Shown here: one piece after another, positions 18,893 through 29,637 of the stretch | Layout of the letters: each line of letters begins with the position of its first letter | Numbering within the stretch: position 1 is the stretch's first letter | Origin: Acinetobacter sp. WCHA45 | GTDB taxonomy: Bacteria; Pseudomonadota; Gammaproteobacteria; Pseudomonadales; Moraxellaceae | DNA: 64,000 nucleotides | NCBI RefSeq assembly: GCF_002165255.2 | Contig: NZ_CP028561.1 | Span: 372,001-436,000, forward strand | Direction of reading: 5' to 3' | Notes under the pieces: model-generated | The model's database searches: none | What the model was told of the DNA's origin: nothing | Seen by the model: the letters and a program-made list of their open reading frames with translations, nothing else | Made by a program: the position numbers and the translations under genes

Positions 18893-19531
18893 ATGGCTAT
18901 TGGTTTAGTCGGTCGCAAATGTGGTATGACTCGCATCTTTACTGAAGCAGGTGTTTCTGTTCCAGTAACAGTGATCGAAGTCGATCCAAACCGCATTACG
19001 CAAATCAAAACACTTGAAACTGATGGTTATCAAGCAATCCAAGTAACTACTGGTGAACGTCGCGAATCGCGCGTAACTAACGCTCAGAAAGGTCACTTCG
19101 CGAAAGCGGGTGTTGCTGCTGGTCGTTTAGTTAAAGAGTTCCGTGTTACTGAAGCTGAGCTTGAAGGCCGTGAAGTTGGTGCTTCTATCGGTGTTGATTT
19201 GTTCACAGTTGGTCAAATTGTTGACGTAACTGGTCAATCAAAAGGTAAAGGCTTCCAAGGTGGTGTTAAGCGTTGGAATTTCCGTACGCAAGATGCTACT
19301 CATGGTAACTCTGTATCTCACCGTGTATTAGGTTCTACAGGTCAAAACCAGACTCCTGGTCGCGTGTTCAAAGGCAAGAAAATGGCTGGTCACTTAGGTG
19401 ATGAACGCGTAACAGTTCAAGGTCTTGAAATTGTATCTATTGACGCTGAACGTTCTGTTTTAGTTGTTAAGGGTGCTGTTCCTGGTGCAACGAATGGTGA
19501 CGTTATTGTACGTCCTACCATCAAGGCCTGA
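18893..19531 (+). CDS. rplC: 50S ribosomal protein L3
   Basis: 212 residues beginning [16 protein letters not shown]. It binds near the 3' end of 23S rRNA and nucleates 50S assembly. The [31 protein letters not shown] loop reaches the peptidyl transferase centre and contains the Gln that PrmB methylates in other species. An ATG at 18887 is in frame, but AGAGG at 18879-18883 is better placed for 18893. Confidence 0.98.
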   Translation: MAIGLVGRKCGMTRIFTEAGVSVPVTVIEVDPNRITQIKTLETDGYQAIQVTTGERRESRVTNAQKGHFAKAGVAAGRLVKEFRVTEAELEGREVGASIGVDLFTVGQIVDVTGQSKGKGFQGGVKRWNFRTQDATHGNSVSHRVLGSTGQNQTPGRVFKGKKMAGHLGDERVTVQGLEIVSIDAERSVLVVKGAVPGATNGDVIVRPTIKA

Positions 19532-19542
19532 GGGGAAATACT

Positions 19543-20145
19543 GTGAATTTAAAAACTGTTTCCGGCTCTGCTGTTGAATTGTCTGAAGTTGCTTTCGGAC
19601 GTGAGTTTAACGAAGCGCTTGTACACCAAGTTGTTACAGCTTACTTAGCTGGTGGTCGTCAAGGTTCGAAGGCTCAGAAATCACGTGCAGACGTTTCTGG
19701 CGGTGGTAAAAAACCATTCCGTCAAAAAGGTACTGGTCGCGCTCGTGCGGGTTCTATTCGTAGCCCGATCTGGGTTGGTGGTGGTAAAACTTTTGCTGCT
19801 CGCCCACAAGATTGGTCTCAAAAAGTAAACCGTAAGATGTATCGCGGTGCAATGCAATGTATCTTAGCTGAACTTGTTCGCCAAGATCGTCTTGTATTGG
19901 TTGAAGAGTTTGCTGTTGCAGCTCCAAAAACTAAAGACTTGCTTGCAAAACTTACAGACTTGAATGCAACTCGTGCATTGATCATTACAGATGCTGTAGA
20001 TGAGAACTTGTATCTTGCAGCTCGCAACCTTCCACACGTTGATGTGGTTGATGCTACTGCTATTGATCCTGTTAGCTTGATTGCATTTGATAAAGTTGTA
20101 ATGTCTGTAGCTGCTGCTAAGAAAATTGAGGTAGAACTCGGATGA
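19543..20145 (+). CDS. rplD: 50S ribosomal protein L4
   Basis: 200 residues with a GTG start at 19543 behind AGGGGAAATACT. The basic loop ([34 protein letters not shown]) lines the exit tunnel. In E. coli L4 also represses the S10 operon; a structured leader is present here, but that role is not shown. It overlaps rplW by four bases (ATGA). Confidence 0.98.
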   Translation: MNLKTVSGSAVELSEVAFGREFNEALVHQVVTAYLAGGRQGSKAQKSRADVSGGGKKPFRQKGTGRARAGSIRSPIWVGGGKTFAARPQDWSQKVNRKMYRGAMQCILAELVRQDRLVLVEEFAVAAPKTKDLLAKLTDLNATRALIITDAVDENLYLAARNLPHVDVVDATAIDPVSLIAFDKVVMSVAAAKKIEVELG

Positions 20146-20462
20146 ACAACGAACGTATCTATCAAGTCCTATTAGGACCAGTATTCTCAGAAAAAGCACA
20201 AGTTTTAGGTGATACTGCTGGTGTTCAAGTGTTCAAAGTTGCATTAAATGCAAACAAACTTGAAATCAAAAAAGCAGTTGAGCAGCTCTTTGGTGTTGAA
20301 GTTGTAAAAGTTAATACAACGATCACTAAAGGTAAAACAAAACGCTTTGGTAAAACATTAGGACGTCGTTCTGATGTGAAAAAAGCATACGTCACCCTGA
20401 AAGCTGGCCAAGATGTAGAAATGGCTGACTTGGGCGATACCGCTGAAAACGCAGCGGAATAA
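20142..20462 (+). CDS. rplW: 50S ribosomal protein L23
   Basis: 106 residues, starting inside the rplD stop (ATGA overlap). It carries the [30 protein letters not shown] region of L23, which forms the docking site for trigger factor and SRP at the tunnel exit. The acidic C-terminal tail ([11 protein letters not shown]) is slightly longer than in E. coli. Confidence 0.98.
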   Translation: MNNERIYQVLLGPVFSEKAQVLGDTAGVQVFKVALNANKLEIKKAVEQLFGVEVVKVNTTITKGKTKRFGKTLGRRSDVKKAYVTLKAGQDVEMADLGDTAENAAE

Positions 20463-20473
20463 GGACGAGAATT

Positions 20474-21298
20474 ATGCCAATTCAAAAATGTAAGCCAACG
20501 TCTCCAGGACGTCGCTTTGTAGAGAAAGTGGTTCATGACCATCTTCACAAAGGCGCTCCTTATGCACCGTTGGTAGAAGCTAAAAAACGTACTGGTGGTC
20601 GTAATAATAATGGTCACATCACTACACGTCACGTGGGTGGTGGTCATAAGCAAAACTACCGTATTGTTGACTTTAAACGTAACAAAGATGGTATTCCAGC
20701 GACTGTAGAGCGCATCGAATACGATCCTAACCGTACAGCTCATATTGCTTTATTGAAATATGCTGATGGTGAACGTCGTTACATCATTGCACCTAAAGGC
20801 TTACGTGCTGGTGATAAAGTACAATCTGGTAACGATGCTCCAATTCGTCCAGGTAACTGCTTGCCACTTCGCAATATGCCAATCGGTTCTACGCTTCACA
20901 ACCTTGAACTTAAAATCGGTAAAGGTGCTCAATTAGCACGTTCGGCTGGTACTTCAGTTCAGTTGTTGGGTCGTGATGGTTCTTACGCTATCGTTCGTTT
21001 ACGTTCTGGTGAAATGCGTAAAGTACACGTTGAATGTCGTGCTGTAATTGGTGAAGTTTCTAACCAAGAAAGCAACCTTCGTTCATTGGGTAAAGCTGGT
21101 GCTGCGCGCTGGCGTGGTATTCGTCCTACCGTTCGTGGTATGGCGATGAACCCGGTAGATCACCCGCACGGTGGTGGTGAAGGACGTAGTAAAGGTATTC
21201 AACCTGTAAGTCCATGGGGTCAAAAAGCTAAAGGGTACAAGACACGTACCAATAAGCGTACGACTAAGATGATTATTCGCGACCGTCGCGTCAAGTAA
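20474..21298 (+). CDS. rplB: 50S ribosomal protein L2
   Basis: 274 residues, the usual length. The conserved [17 protein letters not shown] segment appears here as [17 protein letters not shown], containing the His linked to peptidyl transferase activity. The protein binds domain IV of 23S rRNA and is needed for subunit joining. Eleven bases separate it from rplW. Confidence 0.98.
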   Translation: MPIQKCKPTSPGRRFVEKVVHDHLHKGAPYAPLVEAKKRTGGRNNNGHITTRHVGGGHKQNYRIVDFKRNKDGIPATVERIEYDPNRTAHIALLKYADGERRYIIAPKGLRAGDKVQSGNDAPIRPGNCLPLRNMPIGSTLHNLELKIGKGAQLARSAGTSVQLLGRDGSYAIVRLRSGEMRKVHVECRAVIGEVSNQESNLRSLGKAGAARWRGIRPTVRGMAMNPVDHPHGGGEGRSKGIQPVSPWGQKAKGYKTRTNKRTTKMIIRDRRVK

Positions 21299-21311
21299 GG
21301 GAATCTGAATA

Positions 21312-21587
21312 ATGCCTCGTTCATTAAAAAAAGGTCCATTCGTCGACGCGCATTTGTTCGCTAAGGTTGAAGCTGCGATTGCTGCTAACAACCGTAAGCC
21401 GATCAAAACATGGTCACGTCGTTCAATGATCCTTCCAGACTTTGTTGGTTTAACAATTTCTGTTCACAATGGCCGTAACCACGTTCCAGTAATTGTTACT
21501 GAACACATGGTTGGTCATAAATTGGGTGAATTCGCACCAACTCGTACCTATCGTGGTCACGGTGTTGATAAGAAGTCTAAACGTTAA
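21312..21587 (+). CDS. rpsS: 30S ribosomal protein S19
   Basis: 91 residues, [20 protein letters not shown]..., with the [29 protein letters not shown] core. It lies in the head of the 30S subunit with S13, near the A-site finger. Confidence 0.98.
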   Translation: MPRSLKKGPFVDAHLFAKVEAAIAANNRKPIKTWSRRSMILPDFVGLTISVHNGRNHVPVIVTEHMVGHKLGEFAPTRTYRGHGVDKKSKR

Positions 21588-21598
21588 TAGGTGCTATG

Positions 21599-21928
21599 AT
21601 GGAAGTAACTGCTAAATTACGCGGTGCCGCTATCTCGGCACAAAAAGCACGTTTAGTTGCTGATTTGATCCGTGGTAAGTCGGTTGCACGTGCGATAGAC
21701 ATTTTGAACTTCAGCAACAAGAAAGCAGCTGTGCTCGTTAAAAAAGCACTTGAATCTGCAATCGCGAATGCTGAACATAACAACAGCTTAGATGTTGATG
21801 ACCTTAAAGTAACTACGATTTACGTTGATGAAGGCATGAGCCTTAAACGTATTATGCCACGTGCTAAAGGCCGTGCAGATCGTATTACTAAGCGTACTTG
21901 TCACATCACCGTTAAGGTAGGGGTTTGA
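21599..21928 (+). CDS. rplV: 50S ribosomal protein L22
   Basis: 109 residues, beginning [27 protein letters not shown]. The beta-hairpin [27 protein letters not shown] reaches into the exit tunnel, where mutations give macrolide resistance in other bacteria. Two ATGs are adjacent (21596, 21599); AGGTG at 21589-21593 and the family N-terminus favour the second. Confidence 0.97.
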   Translation: MEVTAKLRGAAISAQKARLVADLIRGKSVARAIDILNFSNKKAAVLVKKALESAIANAEHNNSLDVDDLKVTTIYVDEGMSLKRIMPRAKGRADRITKRTCHITVKVGV

Positions 21929-21929
21929 T

Positions 21930-22682
21930 ATGGGTCAGAAGGTTCATCCAATCGGTATCCGCCTAGGTGTTGTGAAACGTCATAACGCTAACTGGTATGC
22001 GAGTCCGAAACAATACGCTGAATACTTGCTTAAAGATCTTCAAGTTCGTGAGTTTTTGCTTAAAAAACTTAAGAATGCGATGGTAAGCAATATTCTTATC
22101 GAACGTCCTACAGGTGCTGCTAAAGTAACAATTAGCACTGCTCGTCCTGGTATCGTGATCGGTAAGAAAGGCGAAGATATTGAGAAATTACAGCGCGAAC
22201 TCACCAACATTATGGGTGTTCCAGCTCAAGTTAGCATCAATGAAATTGATCGCCCTGACTTGGATGCACGTTTAGTTGCTGAAGCAATTGCTTCTCAATT
22301 AGAAAAGCGTGTTATGTTCCGTCGTGCTATGAAGCGTGCGGTTCAAAACACAATGCGTGCTGGCGCTAAAGGTATCAAAGTTGAAGTTTCTGGCCGTTTA
22401 GGTGGTGCAGAGATCGCTCGTACTGAGTGGTATCGTGAAGGTCGTGTACCTTTGCATACACTTCGTGCTGACATCGACTATGCTACTATGCGTGCAGAAA
22501 CAACATACGGTACGATCGGTGTTAAAGTTTGGATTTTCCGTGGCGAGATTTTAGGTGGCATGAAACAAGTCATGAACCCTGCTCCTGCTGAAGAGCGTCC
22601 AGCTAAACGCGGTCGTGGTCGTGGTGAAGGTCAAGAGCGTCGTGGTCGTCGCGGTGACCGTGCTGCTGACAAGGGAGAATAA
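21930..22682 (+). CDS. rpsC: 30S ribosomal protein S3
   Basis: 250 residues. The KH domain holds the [14 protein letters not shown] loop that grips rRNA, and the C-terminal domain forms part of the mRNA entry helicase with S4 and S5. After about residue 210 comes an Arg/Gly/Glu-rich tail ([19 protein letters not shown]) that is longer than in E. coli. It starts two bases after rplV. Confidence 0.98.
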   Translation: MGQKVHPIGIRLGVVKRHNANWYASPKQYAEYLLKDLQVREFLLKKLKNAMVSNILIERPTGAAKVTISTARPGIVIGKKGEDIEKLQRELTNIMGVPAQVSINEIDRPDLDARLVAEAIASQLEKRVMFRRAMKRAVQNTMRAGAKGIKVEVSGRLGGAEIARTEWYREGRVPLHTLRADIDYATMRAETTYGTIGVKVWIFRGEILGGMKQVMNPAPAEERPAKRGRGRGEGQERRGRRGDRAADKGE

Positions 22683-22685
22683 TCC

Positions 22686-23099
22686 ATGTTGCAACCTAAA
22701 CGTACCAAATTCCGTAAAGTGCACAAAGGCCGTAACACTGGTCTAGCGCATCGTGGTAGTACAGTATCATTTGGTTCGATTGCAATTAAAGCAACTGAAC
22801 GTGGTCGTATGACTGCGCGTCAGATTGAAGCTGCACGTCGTACCATTAGCCGTCGTATTAAACGTGGTGGTAAAATCTTCATCCGCGTATTCCCAGACAA
22901 ACCAATTACCGAAAAACCATTAGAAGTTCGTATGGGTAAAGGTAAGGGTAGTGTGGAATACTGGGTTTGTCAGATCCAGCCAGGTAAGATCCTGTACGAA
23001 ATTGAAGGTGTTAGCGATGAGTTAGCGCGTGAAGCTTTTGCTTTAGCCGCTGCTAAACTCCCGTTTAAAACCACTATCGTGACTCGGACGGTGATGTAA
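22686..23099 (+). CDS. rplP: 50S ribosomal protein L16
   Basis: 137 residues, [17 protein letters not shown]..., with the conserved [38 protein letters not shown] core that organises the A-site tRNA elbow region. Its stop overlaps the rpmC start (TAATG). Confidence 0.98.
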   Translation: MLQPKRTKFRKVHKGRNTGLAHRGSTVSFGSIAIKATERGRMTARQIEAARRTISRRIKRGGKIFIRVFPDKPITEKPLEVRMGKGKGSVEYWVCQIQPGKILYEIEGVSDELAREAFALAAAKLPFKTTIVTRTVM

Positions 23100-23296
23100 T
23101 GAAAATTAAAGATCTACGTGAAAAGTCGGTAGAAGAGTTGAAAGCTTTGCTTGATGAGCAACAGCTTAACCAATTCCGTCTTCGTATGGCGAAAGCAACT
23201 GGTCAATTAGGCAAATCGCATGAAGTGCAAATTGCTCGTAAGACAATTGCTCGTATCAAGACACTCCTTACCGAAAAACAGGGGAACGGACAATGA
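23099..23296 (+). CDS. rpmC: 50S ribosomal protein L29
   Basis: 65 residues, a two-helix protein ([37 protein letters not shown]) at the tunnel exit beside L23. It overlaps both rplP (one base) and rpsQ (four bases), so the three are likely translationally coupled. Confidence 0.97.
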   Translation: MKIKDLREKSVEELKALLDEQQLNQFRLRMAKATGQLGKSHEVQIARKTIARIKTLLTEKQGNGQ

Positions 23297-23550
23297 GTGA
23301 AAAAACAGTCCGCACGTTAACCGGCAAAGTTGTAAGTGACAAAATGGACAAGTCTATTGTTGTGCTTATTGAACGCCGCGTTCAACACCCGTTGTACGGC
23401 AAATCAATCCGCCGTTCAACTAAATTACACGCTCATGATGAGAACAATGTTGCTAAAACTGGCGACTTAGTGACCATCAAAGAAAGCCGCCCAATTTCTA
23501 AAACTAAAGCTTGGACTTTAGTGGAAGTCGTTGAAGCAGCTGCTGAGTAA
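23293..23550 (+). CDS. rpsQ: 30S ribosomal protein S17
   Basis: 85 residues with an OB fold, including [44 protein letters not shown] primary 16S rRNA binder. It is the last gene of the S10 section; a 92-base gap with a long hairpin separates it from rplN. Confidence 0.98.
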   Translation: MSEKTVRTLTGKVVSDKMDKSIVVLIERRVQHPLYGKSIRRSTKLHAHDENNVAKTGDLVTIKESRPISKTKAWTLVEVVEAAAE

Positions 23551-23566
23551 TTAGACGTTCTTGTTG

Positions 23567-23622
23567 CATCATCGGACAATTTCGAGTACTCTTTGAGCCT
23601 TTCGAAATTGCGACCGGTGATG
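23567..23622 (+). promoter_or_regulatory. Long hairpin at the S10/spc operon junction
   Basis: In the gap between rpsQ and rplN two nested arms pair. The outer arm is CATCATCGG (23567-23575) with CCGGTGATG (23614-23622), one G-U pair. The inner arm is CAATTTCGA (23577-23585) with TCGAAATTG (23602-23610), perfect. No T-run follows, so it is not a simple terminator. It lies 20 bases before the rplN start and could act as a processing, attenuation or ribosomal-protein-binding site. Confidence 0.7.
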
Positions 23623-23642
23623 CTCGGTTTTGGAGTAGGGCA

Positions 23643-24011
23643 ATGATTCAAACCGAAAGTATGCTCGACGTAGCAGACAACAGTGGTGCACGCCGCGTAC
23701 AATGTATTAAAGTACTTGGTGGTTCACACCGTCGTTATGCTTCAGTTGGCGATATTATTAAAGTTACTGTAAAAGAAGCAATTCCGCGCGCACGTGTTAA
23801 AAAAGGTGACGTGATGAATGCTGTAGTTGTACGTACAAAATTCGGCATCCGTCGTCCAGATGGTTCTGTTATTCGTTTCGACGATAACGCAGCTGTTATT
23901 TTGAACAACAACAAAGCTCCGATTGCGACTCGTATCTTCGGACCAGTGACTCGTGAACTTCGTACTGAACAGTTCATGAAAATCATTTCATTGGCTCCTG
24001 AAGTTTTATAA
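23643..24011 (+). CDS. rplN: 50S ribosomal protein L14
   Basis: 122 residues, [41 protein letters not shown], the canonical L14. It lies at the subunit interface, where RsfS docks in other species. First gene of the spc section. Confidence 0.98.
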   Translation: MIQTESMLDVADNSGARRVQCIKVLGGSHRRYASVGDIIKVTVKEAIPRARVKKGDVMNAVVVRTKFGIRRPDGSVIRFDDNAAVILNNNKAPIATRIFGPVTRELRTEQFMKIISLAPEVL

Positions 24012-24020
24012 GAGGCAATC

Positions 24021-24338
24021 ATGGCTAAGATTAAAAAAGGCGATCAAGTAATTGTGATCGCAGGTAAAGAAAAAGGCAAACAAGGTGTTGTTTTGTCTGT
24101 TTCTGAAGATCGAGTTAAGGTCGAAGGTCTTAACTTAGTGAAGAAGCATCAAAAGCCAAACCGTGTAACTGGCGCTGAAGGCGGTATCGTTACTCAAGAG
24201 GCAACGCTTCATATTTCAAACGTGGCAATTTTTAATGCTACAACCCAAAAGGCTGACCGTATTGGTTACCAAGTGATTGATGGCGCGAAAACTCGTGTTT
24301 ATAAATCAAATGGTGAATCAGTGGCGGTAGCGAAGTAA
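24021..24338 (+). CDS. rplX: 50S ribosomal protein L24
   Basis: 105 residues with an N-terminal KOW motif ([23 protein letters not shown]). An assembly initiator protein at the 5' domain of 23S rRNA. Nine bases after rplN. Confidence 0.98.
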   Translation: MAKIKKGDQVIVIAGKEKGKQGVVLSVSEDRVKVEGLNLVKKHQKPNRVTGAEGGIVTQEATLHISNVAIFNATTQKADRIGYQVIDGAKTRVYKSNGESVAVAK

Positions 24339-24353
24339 TAGGTTGAATAGGCG

Positions 24354-24890
24354 ATGGCCAGACTTAAAGCACGTTATAACGACGAACTTAAAGCGAAGTT
24401 ACAAGAAGAACTTGGCGTTAAGAATGTGATGGATATTCCTCGCATCACGAAAATCACTCTGAATATGGGTGTAGGCGCAGCTGCAACTGATAAGAAATTA
24501 TTAGATGGCGCTGTTGCTGATATGCAACTGATTGCTGGTCAAAAACCAGTTGTGACACTTGCACGTAAATCAATCGCTGGTTTTAAAATCCGTGATGGTT
24601 GGCCAATTGGTTGTAAAGTTACTTTACGTGGCGACCAAATGTACGAATTCTTGGATCGCTTGATCTCGATCGCTATCCCTCGTATCCGTGACTTCCGTGG
24701 TTTCTCTTCGAAATCATTTGATGGTCGTGGTAACTACTCTATGGGTTTAAAAGAGCAGATCGTTTTCCCTGAAATCGATTTTGACAAAATTGATCGTATC
24801 CGTGGTTTAGATATCACTATTACGACCACTGCTCGTAGCGATGACGAAGGCCGTGCGCTTATGCGTGCATTCGGCTTCCCGTTCAAATAA
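24354..24890 (+). CDS. rplE: 50S ribosomal protein L5
   Basis: 178 residues, [41 protein letters not shown], the usual L5 length. It binds 5S rRNA and contacts P-site tRNA. The [26 protein letters not shown] ending is typical. Confidence 0.98.
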   Translation: MARLKARYNDELKAKLQEELGVKNVMDIPRITKITLNMGVGAAATDKKLLDGAVADMQLIAGQKPVVTLARKSIAGFKIRDGWPIGCKVTLRGDQMYEFLDRLISIAIPRIRDFRGFSSKSFDGRGNYSMGLKEQIVFPEIDFDKIDRIRGLDITITTTARSDDEGRALMRAFGFPFK

Positions 24891-24899
24891 GAGGTCGAT

Positions 24900-25205
24900 A
24901 TGGCTAAGAAAGGTATGATTAATCGCGAATTGAAACGCGAAAAGACAGTTGCTAAATACGCTGCAAAACGTGCTGAATTAAAAGCAACGATTGCAAACGT
25001 AAATGCATCTGATGAAGAGCGTTTCGAAGCGATGATGAAGTTACAAGCATTACCACGTAATGCATCTCCAGTACGTCTTCGTAACCGCTGTGGTTTAACT
25101 GGTCGTCCTCATGGTTACTTCCGTAAGTTCGGTTTAAGCCGTAACAAATTACGCGATACAGTAATGCAGGGTGATGTACCAGGCGTTGTTAAAGCAAGCT
25201 GGTAA
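24900..25205 (+). CDS. rpsN: 30S ribosomal protein S14 (zinc-independent form)
   Basis: 101 residues with the conserved [21 protein letters not shown] core. It lacks the CXXC-X(n)-CXXC zinc ribbon, so this is the long, C-minus paralogue type found in proteobacteria. Confidence 0.98.
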   Translation: MAKKGMINRELKREKTVAKYAAKRAELKATIANVNASDEERFEAMMKLQALPRNASPVRLRNRCGLTGRPHGYFRKFGLSRNKLRDTVMQGDVPGVVKASW

Positions 25206-25217
25206 GGAGCGACTATA

Positions 25218-25613
25218 ATGAGTATGCAAGATACCGTTGCCGACATGTTAACGCGTGTTCGTAACGCTCAAATGGCAAAGAAACAAGTTGTTTCTATGCC
25301 TTCTTCTAAGTTGAAGGTTGCTATTGCAAACGTTCTTCAACAAGAAGGTTATATTTCAAATGTAGAAGTTGCTCAAGAAGATGCAAAAGCTACTTTGACT
25401 ATTACGTTAAAATATTTCGAAGGCAAACCAGTTATCGAAACTGTGAAGCGCGTAAGCCGTCCTGGTCTACGTCAGTATCGCGGTAAAGATGCACTTCCAA
25501 GCGTTAAGCAAGGTTTAGGTATTGCAATTGTTTCTACAAGCAAAGGCATCATGACTGATCGCGCTGCACGTGCTGCGGGCGTTGGTGGTGAAGTTATTGC
25601 TTTTGTTTCTTAA
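25218..25613 (+). CDS. rpsH: 30S ribosomal protein S8
   Basis: 131 residues, [22 protein letters not shown]..., ending with the [26 protein letters not shown] rRNA-binding domain. In E. coli S8 represses the spc operon by binding near rplE; a site of that kind was not identified here. Confidence 0.98.
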   Translation: MSMQDTVADMLTRVRNAQMAKKQVVSMPSSKLKVAIANVLQQEGYISNVEVAQEDAKATLTITLKYFEGKPVIETVKRVSRPGLRQYRGKDALPSVKQGLGIAIVSTSKGIMTDRAARAAGVGGEVIAFVS

Positions 25614-25626
25614 TAGGTGATTCCTC

Positions 25627-26160
25627 ATGTCTCGTGTGGCTAAAGCCCCAGTAGCTGTACCTAATGGTGTAACAGTTACTCAGAACGGCCGGCAGGTCGA
25701 AGTGAAAGGCACTAAAGGTACATTGTCTTTCAACCTGCATGCGCTGGTCGAGCTAAAACAGGAAGAAGGTAAACTTCAACTTGCTCCAGTTAAAGAGTCG
25801 AAAGATGCTTGGATGCAAGCTGGTACTGCTCGCGCTGTATTGAACAACCTTGTAAAAGGTGTTAGCGAAGGCTTCGAACGTAAGTTACAGCTAGTTGGTG
25901 TTGGTTACAAAGCAGCAGTTAAAGGCACTGTCGTTAACCTTGCTTTAGGTTATTCACACCCAATTGACTACGCTTTACCAGAAGGTGTAACAGCGGAAAC
26001 TCCAACTGCAACTGAAATCATTTTGAAATCAGCAAACAAGCAGTTGTTAGGTCAAGTAGCAGCGGAAATCCGTGCATACCGTTCTCCTGAACCATATAAA
26101 GGTAAAGGTGTTCGTTATTCGGATGAAGTTATTCTTCGTAAAGAAGCTAAGAAGAAATAA
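25627..26160 (+). CDS. rplF: 50S ribosomal protein L6
   Basis: 177 residues, two similar beta-alpha domains, ending [24 protein letters not shown], the conserved L6 C-terminus. It lies near the sarcin-ricin loop. Confidence 0.98.
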   Translation: MSRVAKAPVAVPNGVTVTQNGRQVEVKGTKGTLSFNLHALVELKQEEGKLQLAPVKESKDAWMQAGTARAVLNNLVKGVSEGFERKLQLVGVGYKAAVKGTVVNLALGYSHPIDYALPEGVTAETPTATEIILKSANKQLLGQVAAEIRAYRSPEPYKGKGVRYSDEVILRKEAKKK

Positions 26161-26174
26161 GGCGCGAGGTTCTT

Positions 26175-26525
26175 ATGAACGAAAAGAAACAAACCCGTTT
26201 GCGTCGTGCAAAAAGCACACGCTTGCACATTCGTGCATTGGGTGCGACTCGTTTGTGTGTAAACCGCACTCCGCGTCACATCTATGCTCAAGTTATTTCA
26301 GCAGATGGTGGCAAAGTTTTAGCGCAAGCTTCAACTTTAGATGCATCTTTGCGTAGTGGTGCGACTGGTAATATCGATGCAGCAACTAAGGTTGGTGCTT
26401 TAATCGCAGAACGTGCGAAAGCAGCTGGCGTTACTAAAGTTGCATTTGACCGTTCTGGTTTTAAATATCATGGTCGTATCAAAGCCTTGGCTGATGCTGC
26501 TCGTGAAGGCGGCTTGGAGTTCTAA
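26175..26525 (+). CDS. rplR: 50S ribosomal protein L18
   Basis: 116 residues, a 5S rRNA-binding protein with the [19 protein letters not shown] and [26 protein letters not shown] segments of the family. Two bases before rpsE. Confidence 0.98.
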   Translation: MNEKKQTRLRRAKSTRLHIRALGATRLCVNRTPRHIYAQVISADGGKVLAQASTLDASLRSGATGNIDAATKVGALIAERAKAAGVTKVAFDRSGFKYHGRIKALADAAREGGLEF

Positions 26526-26527
26526 TC

Positions 26528-27025
26528 ATGGCGAAAGTTGAACAAAACGAAGGTCTCGTTGAAAAGCTGGTTGCCGTTGATCGTGTAGCCAAAGTTGTTA
26601 AGGGTGGTCGTATCTTCTCTTTCACAGCATTAACTGTTGTGGGTGATGGTAATGGTCGTGTAGGTTTTGGTCGTGGTAAAGCGCGTGAAGTTCCAGCTGC
26701 TATTTCTAAAGCACTTGAAGCTGCACGTCGTAACATGATTACTGTAGACCTTGCGGGGACTACTTTACAACACCCTGTGAATGCTCGTCATGGTGCAAGC
26801 CGTGTATACATGCAACCTGCTTCAGAAGGTACTGGCGTAATTGCTGGTGGCGCGATGCGTGCTGTTCTCGAAGCTGCAGGTGTACATAACGTACTTGCTA
26901 AATGTTATGGTTCTACAAATGCTGCTAACGTAGTAAACGCAACTTTCAAAGGTTTGCGTGATATGACTTCTCCTGAGAAAGTCGCTGCGAAACGTGGTCT
27001 TTCAGTAGAACAAATTCAAGGGTAA
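26528..27025 (+). CDS. rpsE: 30S ribosomal protein S5
   Basis: 165 residues. The N-terminal double-stranded-RNA-like domain ([37 protein letters not shown]) carries the loop in which spectinomycin resistance mutations arise in other species; no deviation from the usual loop is evident by eye. Confidence 0.98.
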   Translation: MAKVEQNEGLVEKLVAVDRVAKVVKGGRIFSFTALTVVGDGNGRVGFGRGKAREVPAAISKALEAARRNMITVDLAGTTLQHPVNARHGASRVYMQPASEGTGVIAGGAMRAVLEAAGVHNVLAKCYGSTNAANVVNATFKGLRDMTSPEKVAAKRGLSVEQIQG

Positions 27026-27031
27026 TCAATC

Positions 27032-27208
27032 ATGAAAACGATTAAAGTTACCCAGACTAAATCTTCTTCGCATCGTTTAAAAAATCATAAACTTTGCTTA
27101 CAAGGTCTAGGTCTGCGTCGTATTGGTCATACTGTAGAAGTGCAAGATACGCCTTCTAACCGTGGTATGATCAACAAAGTTTACTATATGGTTAGTGTAG
27201 AGGAATAA
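27032..27208 (+). CDS. rpmD: 50S ribosomal protein L30
   Basis: A 58-residue protein read directly from the bases between rpsE and rpl[21 protein letters not shown]..., with [22 protein letters not shown], the L30 signature. Six bases after rpsE and three before rplO. Confidence 0.97.
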
Positions 27209-27211
27209 GCC

Positions 27212-27652
27212 ATGACTCTGCGTTTAAATGAACTTGCACCTGCTGAAGGTGCTAAGCGTGAAAATCGTCGTCTAGGTCGTGGTATCGGCTCTGGCGTTGG
27301 TAAGACTGGTGGTCGTGGTATCAAGGGTCAAAACTCACGTAAAAGTGGTGGTACTCGTCCAGGCTTTGAAGGCGGTCAAACAGCGTTATATCGTCGTTTA
27401 CCAAAATTCGGTTTCACTAGCCAAATCGCTTTGAAAACTGCTGAAGTACGTTTGTCTGAATTGAATAAAGTTGAAGGTGATGTAATTAGCCTTGAAACTT
27501 TAAAAGCTGCGAACGTTGTTCGTTGTGATCAAATTCGTGCTCGCATCGTTCTTTCTGGTGAAATCACTCGCGCATTCACTGTTCAAGGTGTTGTGTTGAC
27601 TAAAGGCGCTAAAGCTGCTGTTGAAGCTGCTGGCGGTAAAGTCGAGGAGTAA
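27212..27652 (+). CDS. rplO: 50S ribosomal protein L15
   Basis: 146 residues with the glycine-rich N-terminal [38 protein letters not shown] extension and a globular C-terminus, typical of L15. Confidence 0.98.
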   Translation: MTLRLNELAPAEGAKRENRRLGRGIGSGVGKTGGRGIKGQNSRKSGGTRPGFEGGQTALYRRLPKFGFTSQIALKTAEVRLSELNKVEGDVISLETLKAANVVRCDQIRARIVLSGEITRAFTVQGVVLTKGAKAAVEAAGGKVEE

Positions 27653-27658
27653 TCTCGA

Positions 27659-29017
27659 GTGTCTATGACTCCTAGTTCTTCAGGTCATGTAAACATGATG
27701 AAAGGCCAACCATTTCATGTGAAATATCGTGAAATTATTCGTCGATTAATGTTTTTGATTGGCGCGTTATTGGTCTTTCGACTAGGAGCGCATATTCCGT
27801 TGCCAGGTATTGATAATATAGCGCTAGCACAGTTTTTTAAGGCGAATGAAGGTACCTTCTTAGGCTTATTTAATATGTTCTCTGGCGGTGCATTAGAACG
27901 CATGTCGATTCTAGCGTTGGGGATTATGCCGTACATTTCTGCATCGATTATCGTGCAGTTAATGTCTACGGTTGTTCCTTCGTTAGAAGCTTTGAAAAAA
28001 GAAGGCGAGCAAGGCAAACGAAAGATCAATCAATATACACGTTATGGCACCTTATTCCTTGCACTCGTGCAAGGTGTAGGGATGTGTGCTGGTTTGATCA
28101 GTCAAGGTATTACTTTGACATCAGGCTTAGCATTCTATGTTCCTGCAGTTACTTCGTTAGTTGCGGGAACAATGTTTCTGATGTGGTTAGGAGAGCAAAT
28201 TACCGAACGTGGTGTTGGTAATGGTATCTCGATGATCATTTTTGCAGGTATTGTGGCAGGCTTGCCAAATCTTGTAATACAGTCGTTTACGTCTGTAGAT
28301 AATGGTCAAGGAAGTTTAATTGGTTTGGCTGTATTTGGCTTACTCTCATTAGCCGTTTTAGCTGCGATTGTGTTTATTGAAAAAGCACAACGTCGTATTC
28401 CAGTGAACTATGCACAAAAGCAACAAGGTCGTCGTGTTTTTACTGCACAGCAAACGCATTTGCCATTAAAAATTAATATGGCCGGTGTGATTCCAGCGAT
28501 TTTTGCAAGCTCACTGTTATTATTTCCAGCGAGTTTGGGGCAATGGTTAGGTAGTGCTGATCCAAATGCAGGGATTGTGAAGCGTAGCCTACAAGATCTG
28601 GCATTGGTGTTATCGCCTGGACAGCCGTTGTATTTAATGCTGTTTGGTGCGTTAATTATTTTCTTCTGTTATTTCTATACAGCGCTAGTATTTAGCCCGA
28701 AAGAAGTTGCAGAGAACTTAAAACGCAGCGGAGCATATGTGCCTGGTATCCGCCCAGGTGAGCAAACGGCTCGTTATTTAGATCATATTCTTAACCGTTT
28801 GACTTTTATTGGTGCAATTTACATTACTGTAGTGTGTTTAATGCCTATGGTGCTACAAAGTTCGTTTAGTATTCCATTCCATTTGGGTGGAACATCTTTA
28901 CTGATTGTAGTTGTAGTAGTAATGGACTTTATGGCGCAACTTCAAGCGCACCTTACTTCGCATCAATATGATAATCAAACGTTAATGAGAAAAACGACTG
29001 CTCATCCTAAGGGATAA
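27659..29017 (+). CDS. secY: Protein translocase subunit SecY
   Basis: A 452-residue ten-helix channel of the Sec translocon. The [17 protein letters not shown] and [28 protein letters not shown] blocks are SecY signatures, and the latter cytoplasmic loop contacts the ribosome and SecA. The GTG at 27659 has GGAG ten bases upstream; the nearby ATG (27665) is too far from it. The usual spc position, between rplO and rpmJ. Confidence 0.97.
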
Positions 29018-29037
29018 GCGCACTTAGAGGTTTCATC

Positions 29038-29154
29038 ATGAAAGTACAAGCTTCTGTAAAGAAAATTTGTGGTAGCTGCAAAGTTATCCGTCGTAATGGG
29101 GTTATTCGCGTGATTTGTAGCGCAGAACCTCGTCATAAGCAGCGTCAAGGTTAA
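29038..29154 (+). CDS. rpmJ: 50S ribosomal protein L36 (zinc-binding form)
   Basis: A 38-residue protein read directly from the bases: [20 protein letters not shown]..., with Cys11, Cys14, Cys27 and His33 as the zinc ligands. This is the C-plus form, which zinc limitation would be expected to affect. AGAGG stands before the ATG. Confidence 0.96.
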
Positions 29155-29169
29155 TTTAATTAAGACCTG

Positions 29170-29226
29170 TTGATTTCAGTAGGCTAATTAGGTTATTATC
29201 CGCCCCTCAAGATTTTTGTGGGGCGG
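29170..29226 (+). promoter_or_regulatory. Promoter and leader hairpin of the alpha operon
   Basis: TTGATT (29170-29175), an 18-base spacer and TATTAT (29194-29199) form a fair sigma70 promoter. Immediately after it, CCGCCCC (29200-29206) pairs with GGGGCGG (29220-29226), a strong GC stem with a 13-base loop that would fall at or near the 5' end of the transcript. It has no clean T-run. In E. coli S4 represses this operon through the rpsM leader, which makes this hairpin a candidate target here. Confidence 0.65.
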
Positions 29227-29261
29227 TTGATTATCTTGACTGCCTTTTTGGAGAAAATTGA

Positions 29262-29618
29262 ATGGCTCGTATTGCCGGTGTAAACATTCCGGATAACAAG
29301 CATGCTGTTATCTCTCTCACGTATATTTTTGGTATCGGTCGCCACACTGCTAAGAACATCTTAGCAACTGTAGGTATTACTGAGACTACAAAAATCCGTG
29401 AATTAGATGATGCTCAGCTTGATGCGATTCGTGCAGAAGTTGCTAAGGTTCCGACCGAAGGTGATTTACGTCGCGAAATTTCCATGAACATTAAACGTTT
29501 AATGGATTTAGGCTGCTACCGCGGTCTTCGTCATCGTCGCAGCTTGCCTGTTCGTGGACAACGCACCAAAACTAACGCACGTACCCGTAAAGGTCCGCGC
29601 AAACCGATTAAAAAGTAA
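29262..29618 (+). CDS. rpsM: 30S ribosomal protein S13
   Basis: 118 residues, [33 protein letters not shown], ending in the basic [18 protein letters not shown] tail that touches P-site tRNA. First gene of the alpha operon, behind TTTTTGGAGAAAATTG. Confidence 0.98.
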   Translation: MARIAGVNIPDNKHAVISLTYIFGIGRHTAKNILATVGITETTKIRELDDAQLDAIRAEVAKVPTEGDLRREISMNIKRLMDLGCYRGLRHRRSLPVRGQRTKTNARTRKGPRKPIKK

Positions 29619-29637
29619 GATTTCTGGAAGCTAAAAG

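Noticed and set aside
20225..20743. Long minus-strand frame (172 codons) across rplW and rplB
   Set aside because: It arises from codon bias on the opposite strand of highly expressed ribosomal genes; its translation is Ser/Thr/Val-rich without motifs.
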